64,000 nucleotides of DNA from Plantibacter sp. Leaf314 (GTDB taxonomy: Bacteria > Actinomycetota > Actinomycetes > Actinomycetales > Microbacteriaceae): the NCBI RefSeq assembly GCF_001423185.1, contig NZ_LMOB01000001.1, forward strand, positions 2,738,016 to 2,802,015. The letters run 5' to 3'. Positions 11,045 to 19,279 of the stretch are shown here, in pieces. Position 1 is the first letter of the stretch; every line of letters begins with the position of its first letter. Made by a program: the position numbers and the translations under genes. The notes below the pieces were generated by a model. That model saw only the letters and a list, made by a program, of their open reading frames with translations, made no database searches and was not told the origin of the DNA.

Positions 11045-12385
11045 ATGCCCCCGCATTCGCCCGACATCGACGAGCCCGCCGGCGACCCCGCGGCTCGACG
11101 CACGGCAGACCGTGGGCCACGCCCGAAGAAGCTCGCGACCATCGCCAGACACGGCCGTCTGAAGCGTTCGAGCCCGGTGGCGACGGGCCTGAAGATCCTC
11201 GCCTCGACCCTCGCCGTCGCCCTCGTGAGCGGTGGCATCGTCGCCGGTATCGCGCTGTGGGACGTCGCCGCGACGGTGAAACCCGGTGTCGCGCTCGTCG
11301 ACGCGCAGGGTGAGACGGTCACCGACCTCCCCGCGATCGGCGCCTACCCGGGCGGCGTGAACCTCCTCATCGTCGGCAGCGACTCCCGCGAGGGCCAGGA
11401 TGAACGGTTCATCGATCCTGAGGTCGAGGCGACGGGCAACCTCAACGACGTCACCATGCTCGTGCACATCTCCGAGGACCACAGCAACGCGACGGTCGTC
11501 AGCTTCCCTCGCGACATGTTCGTCTCCATCCCCTCCTGCCCCGACCCGACCGGGGGCTCGTTCGACTCGATGAGTCGGCAGAAGATCAACACCTCGCTCA
11601 GCTACGGCGGCCTCGCCTGCACCGCGCTGACGGTGTCGCAGCTCACCGGCCTCGAGATCCCGTTCGCCGCCGAGGTGCAGTTCAGTGGGGTGATGGCGAT
11701 GTCGACCGCGCTCGGCGGGGTGACGGTGTGCGTCGCAGACCCCATCGAGGACGAGTACACGAACACCTTCCTGTCAGCTGGCGAGCACACGCTCGAAGGG
11801 TACGAGGCGCTCCAGTTCCTCCGCACCCGTCACGGCGTCGGCGACGGCAGCGATCTCAGCCGGATCAGCAACCAGCAGGTGTTCCTGTCGGCGATGATGC
11901 AGCAGGTGAAGAGCGCCGAGACGCTGACGAACCCCGCCATCCTCTATTCGCTGGCGAAGGCGGCGGCGCAGAACATGCAGCTGTCCGACAGCCTGACGAG
12001 TCTCGACACGATGATCGCGATCGCCATGACGCTGCGCGAGGTCGACCTGTCGAACATCGCGTTCGTGCAGTACCCGAACGAGGCCGTCGAGGGTGGTGTC
12101 GAGCCGATCGACGACGCCGCGACCGCCCTGTTCGCGGCACTCGCGAACGATCAGCCCATCCAGCTCACAGGTGCCACGGGTGCCGGTGCGGTCGCGAACC
12201 CGGCCGACCCTGCTCCCGCAGACCCGGCGGAGGGTGCCGATGCCGGCGCCGACCCGGCGGCGACGGCTCCGCCCGCGGATGCGACCGACACCTCGGCCGG
12301 TGCCGTCGTCCTGCCCTCGTCCGTGCAGGGCCAGACCGCCGACCAGCGGACCTGCTCCCGGGGCCGGACCCTCGAGGACCAGTAG
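11045..12385 (+). CDS. LytR-CpsA-Psr (LCP) family wall-polymer transferase 2
   Basis: A 446-aa paralogue of the LCP gene at 9519 with the same layout: basic N-terminus, one transmembrane helix at about residues 45-70, and an LCP domain with NLLIVGSDS, DVTMLVHIS, VVSFPRDMFVS and FLRTRHGVGDGSDLSR. The C-terminus is Pro/Ala/Asp-rich and, like its sister, ends in a Cys followed shortly by an Arg...EDQ tail. Two LCP copies are common in actinobacteria because different copies ligate different polymers. Start at ATG 11045; ATG 11021 in frame is an alternative. The two genes probably arose by duplication around the tRNA. Confidence 0.92.
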   Translation: MPPHSPDIDEPAGDPAARRTADRGPRPKKLATIARHGRLKRSSPVATGLKILASTLAVALVSGGIVAGIALWDVAATVKPGVALVDAQGETVTDLPAIGAYPGGVNLLIVGSDSREGQDERFIDPEVEATGNLNDVTMLVHISEDHSNATVVSFPRDMFVSIPSCPDPTGGSFDSMSRQKINTSLSYGGLACTALTVSQLTGLEIPFAAEVQFSGVMAMSTALGGVTVCVADPIEDEYTNTFLSAGEHTLEGYEALQFLRTRHGVGDGSDLSRISNQQVFLSAMMQQVKSAETLTNPAILYSLAKAAAQNMQLSDSLTSLDTMIAIAMTLREVDLSNIAFVQYPNEAVEGGVEPIDDAATALFAALANDQPIQLTGATGAGAVANPADPAPADPAEGADAGADPAATAPPADATDTSAGAVVLPSSVQGQTADQRTCSRGRTLEDQ

Positions 12386-12405
12386 TCCTCAGCGCCGGTC
12401 CCTGT

Positions 12406-12426
12406 CCTTCGACAGGCTCAGGAACC
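12406..12426 (-). repeat. dispersed 23-bp repeat, variant copy
   Basis: A variant of the window-wide repeat, reading CCTTCGACAGGCTCAGGAACC on the forward strand. The bases before it let the copy fold as a short hairpin CCTGTC-CTTC-GACAGG at 12401-12416. It lies between the second LCP gene and tRNA-Ser(GCU). Confidence 0.75.
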
Positions 12427-12525
12427 GGCATGCGTGCCGTCGCGCAGCCGATCGGGCCGGGGGATTCGTCTCCACGCCCATCTCCGGTTATGCTGGTCGT
12501 CGTGCGTCCGTTCGCGAGCGCACAT

Positions 12526-12614
12526 GGAGACGTCGCATAGTTCGGCCTAGTGCACCACCCTGCTAAGGTGGAGTCCCCGTAAGGGGACCGCGGGTTCAAA
12601 TCCCGCCGTCTCCG
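12526..12614 (+). tRNA. tRNA-Ser (anticodon GCU)
   Basis: 89-nt class II tRNA with acceptor stem GGAGACG/CGTCTCC, discriminator G, anticodon loop CTGCTAA (GCU), a long variable arm around CCCCGTAAGGGG, and T-arm GGGTTCAAATCCC. A TATGCT hexamer at 12489-12494 is a likely -10 box. Confidence 0.96.
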
Positions 12615-12631
12615 CACTGGATCTTCAGCTC

Positions 12632-12657
12632 GAAACCCTCGCCTCGGCGGGGGTTTC
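12632..12657 (+). terminator. terminator after tRNA-Ser(GCU)
   Basis: Near-perfect stem GAAACCCTCGCC / GGCGGGGGTTTC (one G-T pair) with a very tight centre, 17 bases past the tRNA, followed by TGCGTT. Confidence 0.65.
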
Positions 12658-12820
12658 TGCGTTACACGACGCTTGTCGGAGGTGCCAGCGCGGTGCGCCG
12701 ACGTCACCGCGCCCCTGGTGCGTGAGCGCACCCCTCCGGAGACCCGCGCTCGCGAGTGTGACCCGCGCTCACGTCAGCGCACCGCGTTGGGCAACCCGGC
12801 AGGTGTCGGGTGGGGGTGGG

Positions 12821-13075
12821 TCAGGCGGTGTGGCGGAGCTCGCCGTGGTGGCGGAGTTCACGGAGGATCGCGAACGATCCGGCGTATCGCTCCTCGGTGA
12901 GCGTGCCGAGTGCGGCGATCGTCCCTCGGTCGAGGCCGGAGCGGACGGCGACGGCCTGCAGCTCACGACGGGAGAGGGGGAACTCCACGGTCCTGAGGAG
13001 GCTCTTGAGGTCGGTGCAGGCAGCGGTCGCCGGTGGTTCCGCCGCGGCTGGGTGAGGTCTGGCTTCCATGTCCAC
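12821..13075 (-). CDS. small DUF2795-like protein
   Basis: An 84-residue cytoplasmic protein (GTG start, with a second in-frame ATG two codons later). Residues about 23-75 match the DUF2795 pattern: a LKSLLRTVEFPLSRRELQ segment, then a helix-turn region and a final helix with LTEERYAGSFAILREL. Function of the family is unknown; it is widespread in actinobacteria and often sits beside stress or cell-envelope genes. The first 20 residues are a Pro/Ala-rich unstructured leader. Divergent from the coiled-coil gene at 13172. Confidence 0.75.
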   Translation of the reverse strand: MDMEARPHPAAAEPPATAACTDLKSLLRTVEFPLSRRELQAVAVRSGLDRGTIAALGTLTEERYAGSFAILRELRHHGELRHTA

Positions 13076-13171
13076 ATTGTCGGTACGGCCCCCCGAAAAG
13101 GCGACAGCACGGCTCGGTTCTGGCGCGAGAGGACGCTAGCCTGACGTGAAATGATGCGAGGGAGCCGCGCC

Positions 13172-14065
13172 ATGCCTGAGGATCGCGACGACACGCCGCC
13201 GCCGACCGACCTCGCCGCCGCCGCGGTCGCCCTCCTGAGCCGTCCGCTGCCGACCTTCGTCACCGAACGGAAGCGGCTCGCCACCACAGCGCGCGAGCAC
13301 GGTGACACCGATCTCGCCACCGCGATCCTCGCGCTCCGGAAACCGTCGGTCGCCGCCTGGGCGCTCAACGTGCTGGCCGCCCACCAGCCGACAGCCCTGG
13401 ACGAGCTCGAGCACCTCGGCGCGGAGCTCGCCACGGCCCAGGGCGCAGGCGACGCAGCAGTACTCCGTTCGCTCGGCGCCGACCGGCGCGCCCTTGTCGC
13501 GCGGCTCGTCGACACCACCGTCGCGGCGGCCGCTGAGGAGGGCGCGACGCTCTCGTCGACGGTCGTCGAGACGGTGCGCCAGAGCCTGCAGGCCGCGAGC
13601 GCCGATGCTGAGTTGGTCGCGCAGCTCTCGACCGGACGGCTGACCGACGCTCCGACCTCGAGCGGTTCGGGGTGGGGTGGCGTCGTCGGCGGCCCCGGCG
13701 CGCGACGCGACGACGACGCCGAGGTCTCGGAGGAGCGCGGTCGCCAGACGCAGGGTGACGCTCCGGACGCCGATGATCGCCGCCGACGGCTCCTCGAACG
13801 GCTCGACGCGGCCGAACACGAGGCGGAGCTCGCGGAGGGCGCGAGCGAGGAGGCGAACTCGCTCCTCGACGACGCCGCAGTTCGCCGCGCCGACCTGCTC
13901 CGCGATCGCGAAGACCTCGCCCGCCGGCTGGACGAGCTGGATGCCGAGCTCACCGACGCCGCTCGCGAACTGGCTCGCCGACAGCGTGAGGCCGATCGCG
14001 CGCAGCGTTCCCTGGATGCGGCCCGCGAGGAGACGGGCCGCCTCCGCGCCGCACTCGACGAGTGA
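13172..14065 (+). CDS. conserved coiled-coil protein of unknown function
   Basis: A 297-aa cytoplasmic protein with no signal or membrane helix. The N-terminal part (about residues 20-150) is helical and includes a conserved-looking LRKPSVAAWALNVLA stretch; a Gly/Ser-rich hinge follows near 170. The last 110 residues are a continuous coiled coil rich in Glu, Arg, Asp and Ala. I do not recognise a function; proteins with this layout occur in many actinobacteria. The ATG at 13172 was chosen because GAGGGAG lies 8 bases upstream; ATGs at 13151 and 13154 lack such a site. Confidence 0.75.
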   Translation: MPEDRDDTPPPTDLAAAAVALLSRPLPTFVTERKRLATTAREHGDTDLATAILALRKPSVAAWALNVLAAHQPTALDELEHLGAELATAQGAGDAAVLRSLGADRRALVARLVDTTVAAAAEEGATLSSTVVETVRQSLQAASADAELVAQLSTGRLTDAPTSSGSGWGGVVGGPGARRDDDAEVSEERGRQTQGDAPDADDRRRRLLERLDAAEHEAELAEGASEEANSLLDDAAVRRADLLRDREDLARRLDELDAELTDAARELARRQREADRAQRSLDAAREETGRLRAALDE

Positions 14066-14161
14066 CCCCGCCGGGCTCCGGTCGGCCGATGCCCAGTGGT
14101 CCGCCGGGAAGCGGCTCGCGCACCGCGACATCCCGGCGACCACGGACACCCGGCACGCGCC

Positions 14162-14167
14162 TAGACT
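14162..14167 (+). promoter_or_regulatory. -10 box, leaderless promoter of rRNA methyltransferase
   Basis: TAGACT, identical to the serS box, ends 6 nt before the GTG at 14174. This supports that start over the later ATG at 14249. Confidence 0.5.
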
Positions 14168-14173
14168 CACCGT

Positions 14174-15142
14174 GTGGGTGAAGTGCGACAACCGGAAGCA
14201 GTCTGGCAGCAAGGGACACAGCAGTTGGAAGCGGAGCGTTCCGAGCGGATGCCGGTGCTCGGGGACGTGCAGCAGCACGATCGCCTGACCCTCGTCGCAC
14301 CGGATCTCGCGTGCACGATCTGCTCCGCCGCGCTCGTGCTCGGCGACCGGGTGCTGCGGTGCCCGGCCGGGCACAGTTTCGACATCGCGCGCCAGGGGTA
14401 TGCGTCGCTCGTCGTCGGTGGTCGGACGCCCAAGACCGGCGACACGCAGGAGATGGTCGCCGCCCGCGCGGCCTTCCTGGAGGCGGAGCACTACGAGCCG
14501 ATCGCCGGTCACGTCGCCAGGACGCTGCCGCTCGCCCGCTTCCTCCCGGACGGCTCAGTCGACGACGACAGCGCCCCGCTCGTCGTGGACATCGCCGGAG
14601 GGACCGGCTACTACCTCGGCCGCATCCTCGATGCCCGGCCCGCCTGGCGCGGGTTCGGCTTCGACCTCTCGCCTCTCGCCGCTCGCCGGGCCGCGCGCGC
14701 TCACGGCCGGGCCGCCGCCGCGACGGCGGATGCGTGGGCTCCGTTCCCTCTGCAGACGGCGTCGGTCGACCACCTGCTCAGCATCTTCGGTCCGCGCAAC
14801 GGCGCCGAGATGCGCCGCGTGCTGCGGCCCGACGGACTGCTCACCGTCGTGACCCCGCAGCCCGGTCACCTCGCCGAACTGCGCGACCGGCTCGGCATGA
14901 TCGGGATCGCCGAGCGCAAGGACGCCCGTCTCGACGCCCAGCTGGAGGGCTTCGAGCTGCGCTCCCGCGAGACCCTGGACTACTCCGTCGAGCTCATGCC
15001 GGAAGAGGTGCGCGACGAGGTCCAGATGGGCCCGAGCGCCCACCACCTCGACGACGACGTCTTCGAGCAGGCCATCGCCGACCTGCCCGGATTCACCCGC
15101 GTCACCGTCGCTGTCACCGTGAGCGTCTTCGCTCCAGCCTGA
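14174..15142 (+). CDS. rlmA: 23S rRNA (guanine-N1)-methyltransferase, RlmA family
   Basis: A 322-aa SAM-dependent methyltransferase of the RlmA/RrmA/TlrB group, which methylates a guanine in domain II of 23S rRNA. The N-terminal zinc finger (CTIC ... RCPAGH near residues 49-75) and HSFDIARQGY are diagnostic. The Rossmann core shows VVDIAGGTGYYLG (SAM site). Some family members (TlrB) give tylosin resistance; the RlmA(I) housekeeping version is more likely here. The first ~30 residues are extra relative to typical members, but the leaderless -10 spacing supports GTG 14174. Confidence 0.87.
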   Translation: MGEVRQPEAVWQQGTQQLEAERSERMPVLGDVQQHDRLTLVAPDLACTICSAALVLGDRVLRCPAGHSFDIARQGYASLVVGGRTPKTGDTQEMVAARAAFLEAEHYEPIAGHVARTLPLARFLPDGSVDDDSAPLVVDIAGGTGYYLGRILDARPAWRGFGFDLSPLAARRAARAHGRAAAATADAWAPFPLQTASVDHLLSIFGPRNGAEMRRVLRPDGLLTVVTPQPGHLAELRDRLGMIGIAERKDARLDAQLEGFELRSRETLDYSVELMPEEVRDEVQMGPSAHHLDDDVFEQAIADLPGFTRVTVAVTVSVFAPA

Positions 15143-15231
15143 CCGCAGCCGCGGCGATGGATGGCAGAGGCCGTCGGCCGGGCCGTCGGTGGTGCGTCGA
15201 TACGATGGAGGGCACTCATCGAAAGGCGCTC

Positions 15232-15975
15232 ATGACGATCACCGCTGCCGCAGACGGCTCCGCCCTCGGCAACCCCGGACCCGCAGGCTGGGCCTGGTAT
15301 GTCGACGACGACTGCTGGGCGGCCGGCGGATGGCCGCACGGCACGAACAACATGGGTGAGCTGCGCGCCGTCCTCGAACTGTTCCGCGCGACCGAGCACG
15401 TGGACGACGACCTCCACATCCTCTGCGACAGCAAATACGTCATCGACTCGATCACGAAGTGGATGCCGGGCTGGAAGAAGAAGGGCTGGAAGAAGGGCGA
15501 CGGCAAGCCGGTCATGAACCTCGAGCTCATGCAGGAGATCGACGCCGCCATCGCCGGCCGTCGGTACCGGTTCGAGTGGGTCAAGGGACACGTCGGTCAC
15601 CGGCTCAACGAGGCCGCCGACATCCGTGCCCGCACTGCCGCCGAGGCCTACCAGCGCAAGACGCCGGTGCCGGAGGGACCAGGCTGGACCGGTGCCGGAG
15701 CTGCGGAGGCCCCGTCGATCCCCGAGGCCGGCGCCGTCGCTGACGCCGCCTCCGAGACGACCGAGCCGGAGCTGTTCGCCGACCTCGAGGTGGAGGAGGA
15801 ACGCACCGCTCCCGTGTTCGACGCAGAGGACGACGGCGCGCTGTTCTCACTCGACGTCGAACCGACGTGGCACCAGCTCACCCTCGACCTCACGTCCGAC
15901 GAGCACGAGCGTCTCGTCCGCCGCGCCCGCGAGGCCGGCACGAGCGTCCAAGAGTTCCTCCGCAGCCTGATCTGA
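15232..15975 (+). CDS. RNase HI with C-terminal extension ending in a ribbon-helix-helix-like segment
   Basis: Ribonuclease HI domain at residues 1-150, removing RNA from RNA-DNA hybrids. Catalytic acids are visible: D8 (AADGSALGNPGPAG), E43 (NNMGELRAV), D66 (CDSKYVID) and an Asp in HRLNEAADIRA; HVGHRLN gives the flexible His. A Pro/Ala/Glu-rich linker of about 60 residues follows. Residues 213-247 look like a ribbon-helix-helix (CopG/Arc-like) motif: a short strand LTLDLT, helix, a Gly-Thr turn and a helix SVQEFLRSLI. Total 247 aa against about 155 for a plain RNase HI. Start ATG 15232 has GAAAGG upstream. Confidence 0.9.
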   Translation: MTITAAADGSALGNPGPAGWAWYVDDDCWAAGGWPHGTNNMGELRAVLELFRATEHVDDDLHILCDSKYVIDSITKWMPGWKKKGWKKGDGKPVMNLELMQEIDAAIAGRRYRFEWVKGHVGHRLNEAADIRARTAAEAYQRKTPVPEGPGWTGAGAAEAPSIPEAGAVADAASETTEPELFADLEVEEERTAPVFDAEDDGALFSLDVEPTWHQLTLDLTSDEHERLVRRAREAGTSVQEFLRSLI

Positions 15976-15990
15976 TCACCCGGTGCCCCG

Positions 15991-16048
15991 TTCGTTCGCC
16001 CATTCTTGGGCGAGGGGACACCCGTTCGCCCAAGAATGGGCGAACGAA
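15991..16048. terminator. perfect 23-bp inverted repeat between convergent genes
   Basis: Arms 15991-16013 and 16026-16048 are exact reverse complements with a 12-nt loop. Each arm also contains its own smaller palindrome (CGCCCA-TTCT-TGGGCG), so the element can fold as one long or two short hairpins. It sits between the convergent RNase HI and EEP genes and probably ends both transcripts. Confidence 0.7.
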
Positions 16049-16053
16049 TCAGG

Positions 16054-16764
16054 TCAGCGAGCGGCGGACTCCGGTGCGCCGTCGTCCTCGGGCACGGCGA
16101 AGCCGTAGCTCGCGTCGACGAGGATCGGCAGGTGGTCGGAGATCCCGCGACGCAGCGTCTGCACGCGGTCGATCTTCAGGCCGACGGACGTCGCGAAGTC
16201 GAAGTGCCCGCGGAACATCTTGTAGCGCGTGTAGGTGCTGCGGTCGCTCAGGCTGAGGTCGTAGCCGCTCTCCTGCATCTTCGTGCCGAGCCCCTTCTGG
16301 AAGAGGGGGTAGTTGTAGTCGCCGACCATCAGCGTCGGGACGTCACCCATGGCGTGCAGCTGCTCGTGCGCCGCCTTGATCTGGTGGCGACGCAGCGAGT
16401 TGAGTGCGGTGAGGGGCGCGGCGTGGAAGGAGGCGACGATGAGTTCGCGGCCGGCCTCGACATCGGTGAGGCGCGTGCCGATGAGCCGCTCGTGCGCGGG
16501 TGCCAGCACCATGTCGTGGAGCGACTTCTTCAGCGCGAAGGTCTGCGTCGACTCGGCGGTGAACCGGTCGCGGCGGTAGTAGATCGCGAGACCCAGGCGG
16601 TTGCGGTGGGTGCTGTCCGCGAGGTGCAGGCTGCCGAGCTCGGCAGGGAGCTGCAGGGTGTCCGCCTCCTGCAACGCGAGGACGTCCGGCCCGAACTCTT
16701 CGGTGAGCGCGACGAGTTCGCCGCTGGCCTTGTTCTTGCGGAGGTTGTAGCTGATGACCTTCAT
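16054..16764 (-). CDS. endonuclease/exonuclease/phosphatase (EEP) family protein
   Basis: A 236-aa EEP-superfamily metal-dependent hydrolase. Motifs: MKVISYNLRKN (metal Asn), LALQEAD (metal Glu about residue 33), a His in ASFHAAPLT, GDYNYPL, and SDHLPILVD at the C-terminus (catalytic Asp-His). Members cut DNA, RNA, or phospholipid and sugar phosphates; no signal peptide is seen, so it acts in the cytoplasm. The exact substrate is unknown. It is a single gene with its own start 102 bases from the end of the HelD-like gene. Confidence 0.82.
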   Translation of the reverse strand: MKVISYNLRKNKASGELVALTEEFGPDVLALQEADTLQLPAELGSLHLADSTHRNRLGLAIYYRRDRFTAESTQTFALKKSLHDMVLAPAHERLIGTRLTDVEAGRELIVASFHAAPLTALNSLRRHQIKAAHEQLHAMGDVPTLMVGDYNYPLFQKGLGTKMQESGYDLSLSDRSTYTRYKMFRGHFDFATSVGLKIDRVQTLRRGISDHLPILVDASYGFAVPEDDGAPESAAR

Positions 16765-16866
16765 CCCAGCCTCACATTCTGTTGGCAGAGCTCAAGACTA
16801 CGGTCCTCACCGCCGTCGGATGCTCTGGACGGGCCCGGACGACGGTGCGTCGCCGGACGAGGGCGG

Positions 16867-19101
16867 TCAGGAACGGGTGTCGACGACCGTGAGTCGCTGG
16901 GTGGCACGGGTGAGCGCGACGTAGCGGAGCGACAACGCCGACCGGCCCGAGCCGCCCAACTGCTCCGGCTGGACGAGGACGACGCTGTCGAACTCGAGCC
17001 CCTTGCTCTCGCGCGCGGTCCCGCTCCACACCCTGGTGCGGTCGGCTCCCGCATCGGCGAGCAGCGCGTCGATGTCCGCCAGCAGTGGGCGGGGCGCGAT
17101 GACGCCGGCAATCCCGACGTGTGCGGTGATCGCTTCGATCGCCGCCCGCACGGCCGTCGCTGCGAGCTCCCCGGGGCCGACGGAGAGCTGCACGGGCTCC
17201 TCCTCGCCGCGACGGATCGACACGGGCGCAGGGGACTCCGGGTCGAGTTCGAGGCGGACCGGGTCGGCGAGGTCCATGATCTGCTCGGGCGTCCGGTAGT
17301 TGACGGTGAGGAGCTCCTGCGTCCACCGGGGGAGCTGCGGGCCGAGCAGCTCCTGCCAGCTGGAACGCGTGGCCGAGGTGCTCTGCTGGTTGATGTCGCC
17401 GACGAGCGTCATGGACCGGTTCGGTCCGCGGCGCAGGATCGCGCGTAGGAGCATCGGGGTCAGTTCCTGCGCCTCGTCGATGATGACGTGGCCGTAGACC
17501 CAGGTGCGGTCGGAGGCCGCGCGCTCCGCCGGGCTCCGGTCGTCTTCGATGGTCTGCCGGTCGGCGAGGTCCTGCGCGGAACGCAGGTAGTCGTCGTCCT
17601 GGGCCTCGTCGTCGATGCTGATGTCGCCGATCATCTCGAGCACGCTGCGTGCATACTCCACGTCGTGGCGGCGCTCGTAGGCGGCTCGACGCTGGCGTTC
17701 CAGCTCGGGCCGCTGGTCTTCCCCGATGAGTTCGGCCGCTTCGTCGACGAGGGCGATGTCGCCAGGGGTGAGGCGGTCGGCCCAGGCGGTGTCGCCGGTG
17801 CTGTCGGGGTCGGCGGGCGCACGGAGCAGGAGTCGACGCTCCTCGTCCGTGTGGTCCGGCGTCACGCGCGCCAGCAGCTCGGCATCGGTGAAGAGGCGGT
17901 CGATGATCTCGGCCGGGTCGAGGATCGGCCACATCGTGTCGAGCAGCTCCTCGACCTCGGGCTCCTCGCTCAGCTCTTGCCGGCGTTCGTCGGCGTCCTC
18001 GCCCGTGCGGGGCTCGAAGCCGTCGCGCTTCGCCTCGAGGCCGATGAGGTGCGTCAGGACGGCCCGGTCGAATCGCAGCTTCGCTTCGTTGTGGGGGGTG
18101 CCGGAGCGTTCGATGCCGGCCTTGATCCGGCGCAGGACCCCCGGGGTCACCCGCAGGGGGCCGTCGCCGGCGATGCGGATCGTCACCGCTTCGTCGAGCG
18201 GCACCTGTCGTTCGCGGACGGCGCGGGCGACCACGTCGGCCATGCGCAGCTGCCCCTTGAGCTCCGCGACGTCGAGCGAGTCCTCGGCGTGCGCGTCGAG
18301 GCCGGGGACGAGCGTCGCCGGCGTGACGAGCACGACGGCCGTCTCGCCGAGCGAGGGCAGCACCCGGCTGATGTAGTCGAGGAAGGTCGAGTTCGGCCCG
18401 ACGATGAGCACGACGCTCCGCATGAGGCGCTCGCGGTGCTCGTAGAGGAGATAGGCGGCGCGGTGGAGGGCGACGGCGGTCTTGCCCGTGCCCGGCCCGC
18501 CCTGCACGAGGAGGGTGCCGGGCAGGGGTGCGCGGATGATCGCGTCCTGCTCGGCCTGGATGGTGTCGACGATGTCGGCCATGTGCTTGGTCCGTGCGCG
18601 ACCGAGAGCGGCGAGCAACGCGCCGGACTCGCCGATGCCGCTCGGCTCGTCCTCGCTGAGCAGCGTGGTGTCGAGGACCTCGTCGTGCACCTCGGTGACA
18701 CGGCGGCCGGCCGTCCCGATGCGCCGACGGAGGCGCAGCCCCTCGGGGCGCAGCGGCGTCGCGGTGTAGAACGGGCGCGAGGCCGGGGCGCGCCAGTCGA
18801 GCAGCAGCTGGTCACCGCTCTCCGGGTCGCGCAGGCCGATGCGTCCGATGTGGTGACGTTCCTCGGTCTCGCGCTCGAGCAGGCCGAACAGCAGACCGTA
18901 GCTGGACGACCGCAGCTCGACCATCCGCTGACGGTGATGGGCGACCAGGGCGTCACGTTCCGAGAAGCTGGAGTCGTCGTCGCCGTCGAAGGCCCGGAGG
19001 GCGAGCTCGGAGCGTCGTTCCTCGAGGTCCGACTGCGTCCGGATCACGTCGTGCAGCCGGTCGAGGTGGTCCTGTTCCTCGGCGATCGCGTCGTTCTGCA
19101 C
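16867..19101 (-). CDS. HelD-like UvrD/Rep-family ATPase (RNA polymerase recycling motor)
   Basis: A 744-aa superfamily 1 ATPase. N-terminal coiled coil (residues 5-75) comes before a helicase core with Walker A GGPGTGKT at 201-208, FLDYISRVLPSLGE, Walker B VIIDEAQELTP and RTPEQIMDL, VSIRRGEEEPV, YVALTRATQRL motifs. This matches the HelD family, in which the coiled coil enters RNA polymerase and releases it from DNA; an actinobacterial relative, HelR, gives rifamycin tolerance. Start GTG 19101 has a strong AGAAGGAG ribosome site 4-5 bases upstream; longer frames upstream lack one. Confidence 0.88.
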   Translation of the reverse strand: MQNDAIAEEQDHLDRLHDVIRTQSDLEERRSELALRAFDGDDDSSFSERDALVAHHRQRMVELRSSSYGLLFGLLERETEERHHIGRIGLRDPESGDQLLLDWRAPASRPFYTATPLRPEGLRLRRRIGTAGRRVTEVHDEVLDTTLLSEDEPSGIGESGALLAALGRARTKHMADIVDTIQAEQDAIIRAPLPGTLLVQGGPGTGKTAVALHRAAYLLYEHRERLMRSVVLIVGPNSTFLDYISRVLPSLGETAVVLVTPATLVPGLDAHAEDSLDVAELKGQLRMADVVARAVRERQVPLDEAVTIRIAGDGPLRVTPGVLRRIKAGIERSGTPHNEAKLRFDRAVLTHLIGLEAKRDGFEPRTGEDADERRQELSEEPEVEELLDTMWPILDPAEIIDRLFTDAELLARVTPDHTDEERRLLLRAPADPDSTGDTAWADRLTPGDIALVDEAAELIGEDQRPELERQRRAAYERRHDVEYARSVLEMIGDISIDDEAQDDDYLRSAQDLADRQTIEDDRSPAERAASDRTWVYGHVIIDEAQELTPMLLRAILRRGPNRSMTLVGDINQQSTSATRSSWQELLGPQLPRWTQELLTVNYRTPEQIMDLADPVRLELDPESPAPVSIRRGEEEPVQLSVGPGELAATAVRAAIEAITAHVGIAGVIAPRPLLADIDALLADAGADRTRVWSGTARESKGLEFDSVVLVQPEQLGGSGRSALSLRYVALTRATQRLTVVDTRS

Positions 19102-19266
19102 GGTGCTCCTTCTGGGTGTGGCGCGGTCCGTGTTCCGGGTTCCCTGCGAGGACCGCACGAATACGGTAGTCGCTTTCCAGCGCCTCACCGTCCCTGGAGG
19201 CGAAGCTCCCAGAGAGCTGGTGGGTGCGCGTGGCCCCGGGATCGGCACCGGATCGCGGCTGATCGA

Positions 19267-19272
19267 TAGGCT
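19267..19272 (+). promoter_or_regulatory. -10 box, leaderless promoter of DUF4190-type gene
   Basis: TAGGCT ends 7 nt before the ATG at 19280; no ribosome site is needed if transcription begins at the start codon. Confidence 0.4.
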
Positions 19273-19279
19273 GGCGGGC

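Noticed and set aside
12615..12820. extra gene between tRNA-Ser and DUF2795
   Set aside because: Only short Arg-rich frames with no ribosome site; nothing beyond the terminator is visible.
14311..15975. fusion of RNase HI with an upstream 300-residue frame
   Set aside because: The upstream part is an Arg/Pro-rich shadow of the methyltransferase gene; a clear start and ribosome site lie at 15232.
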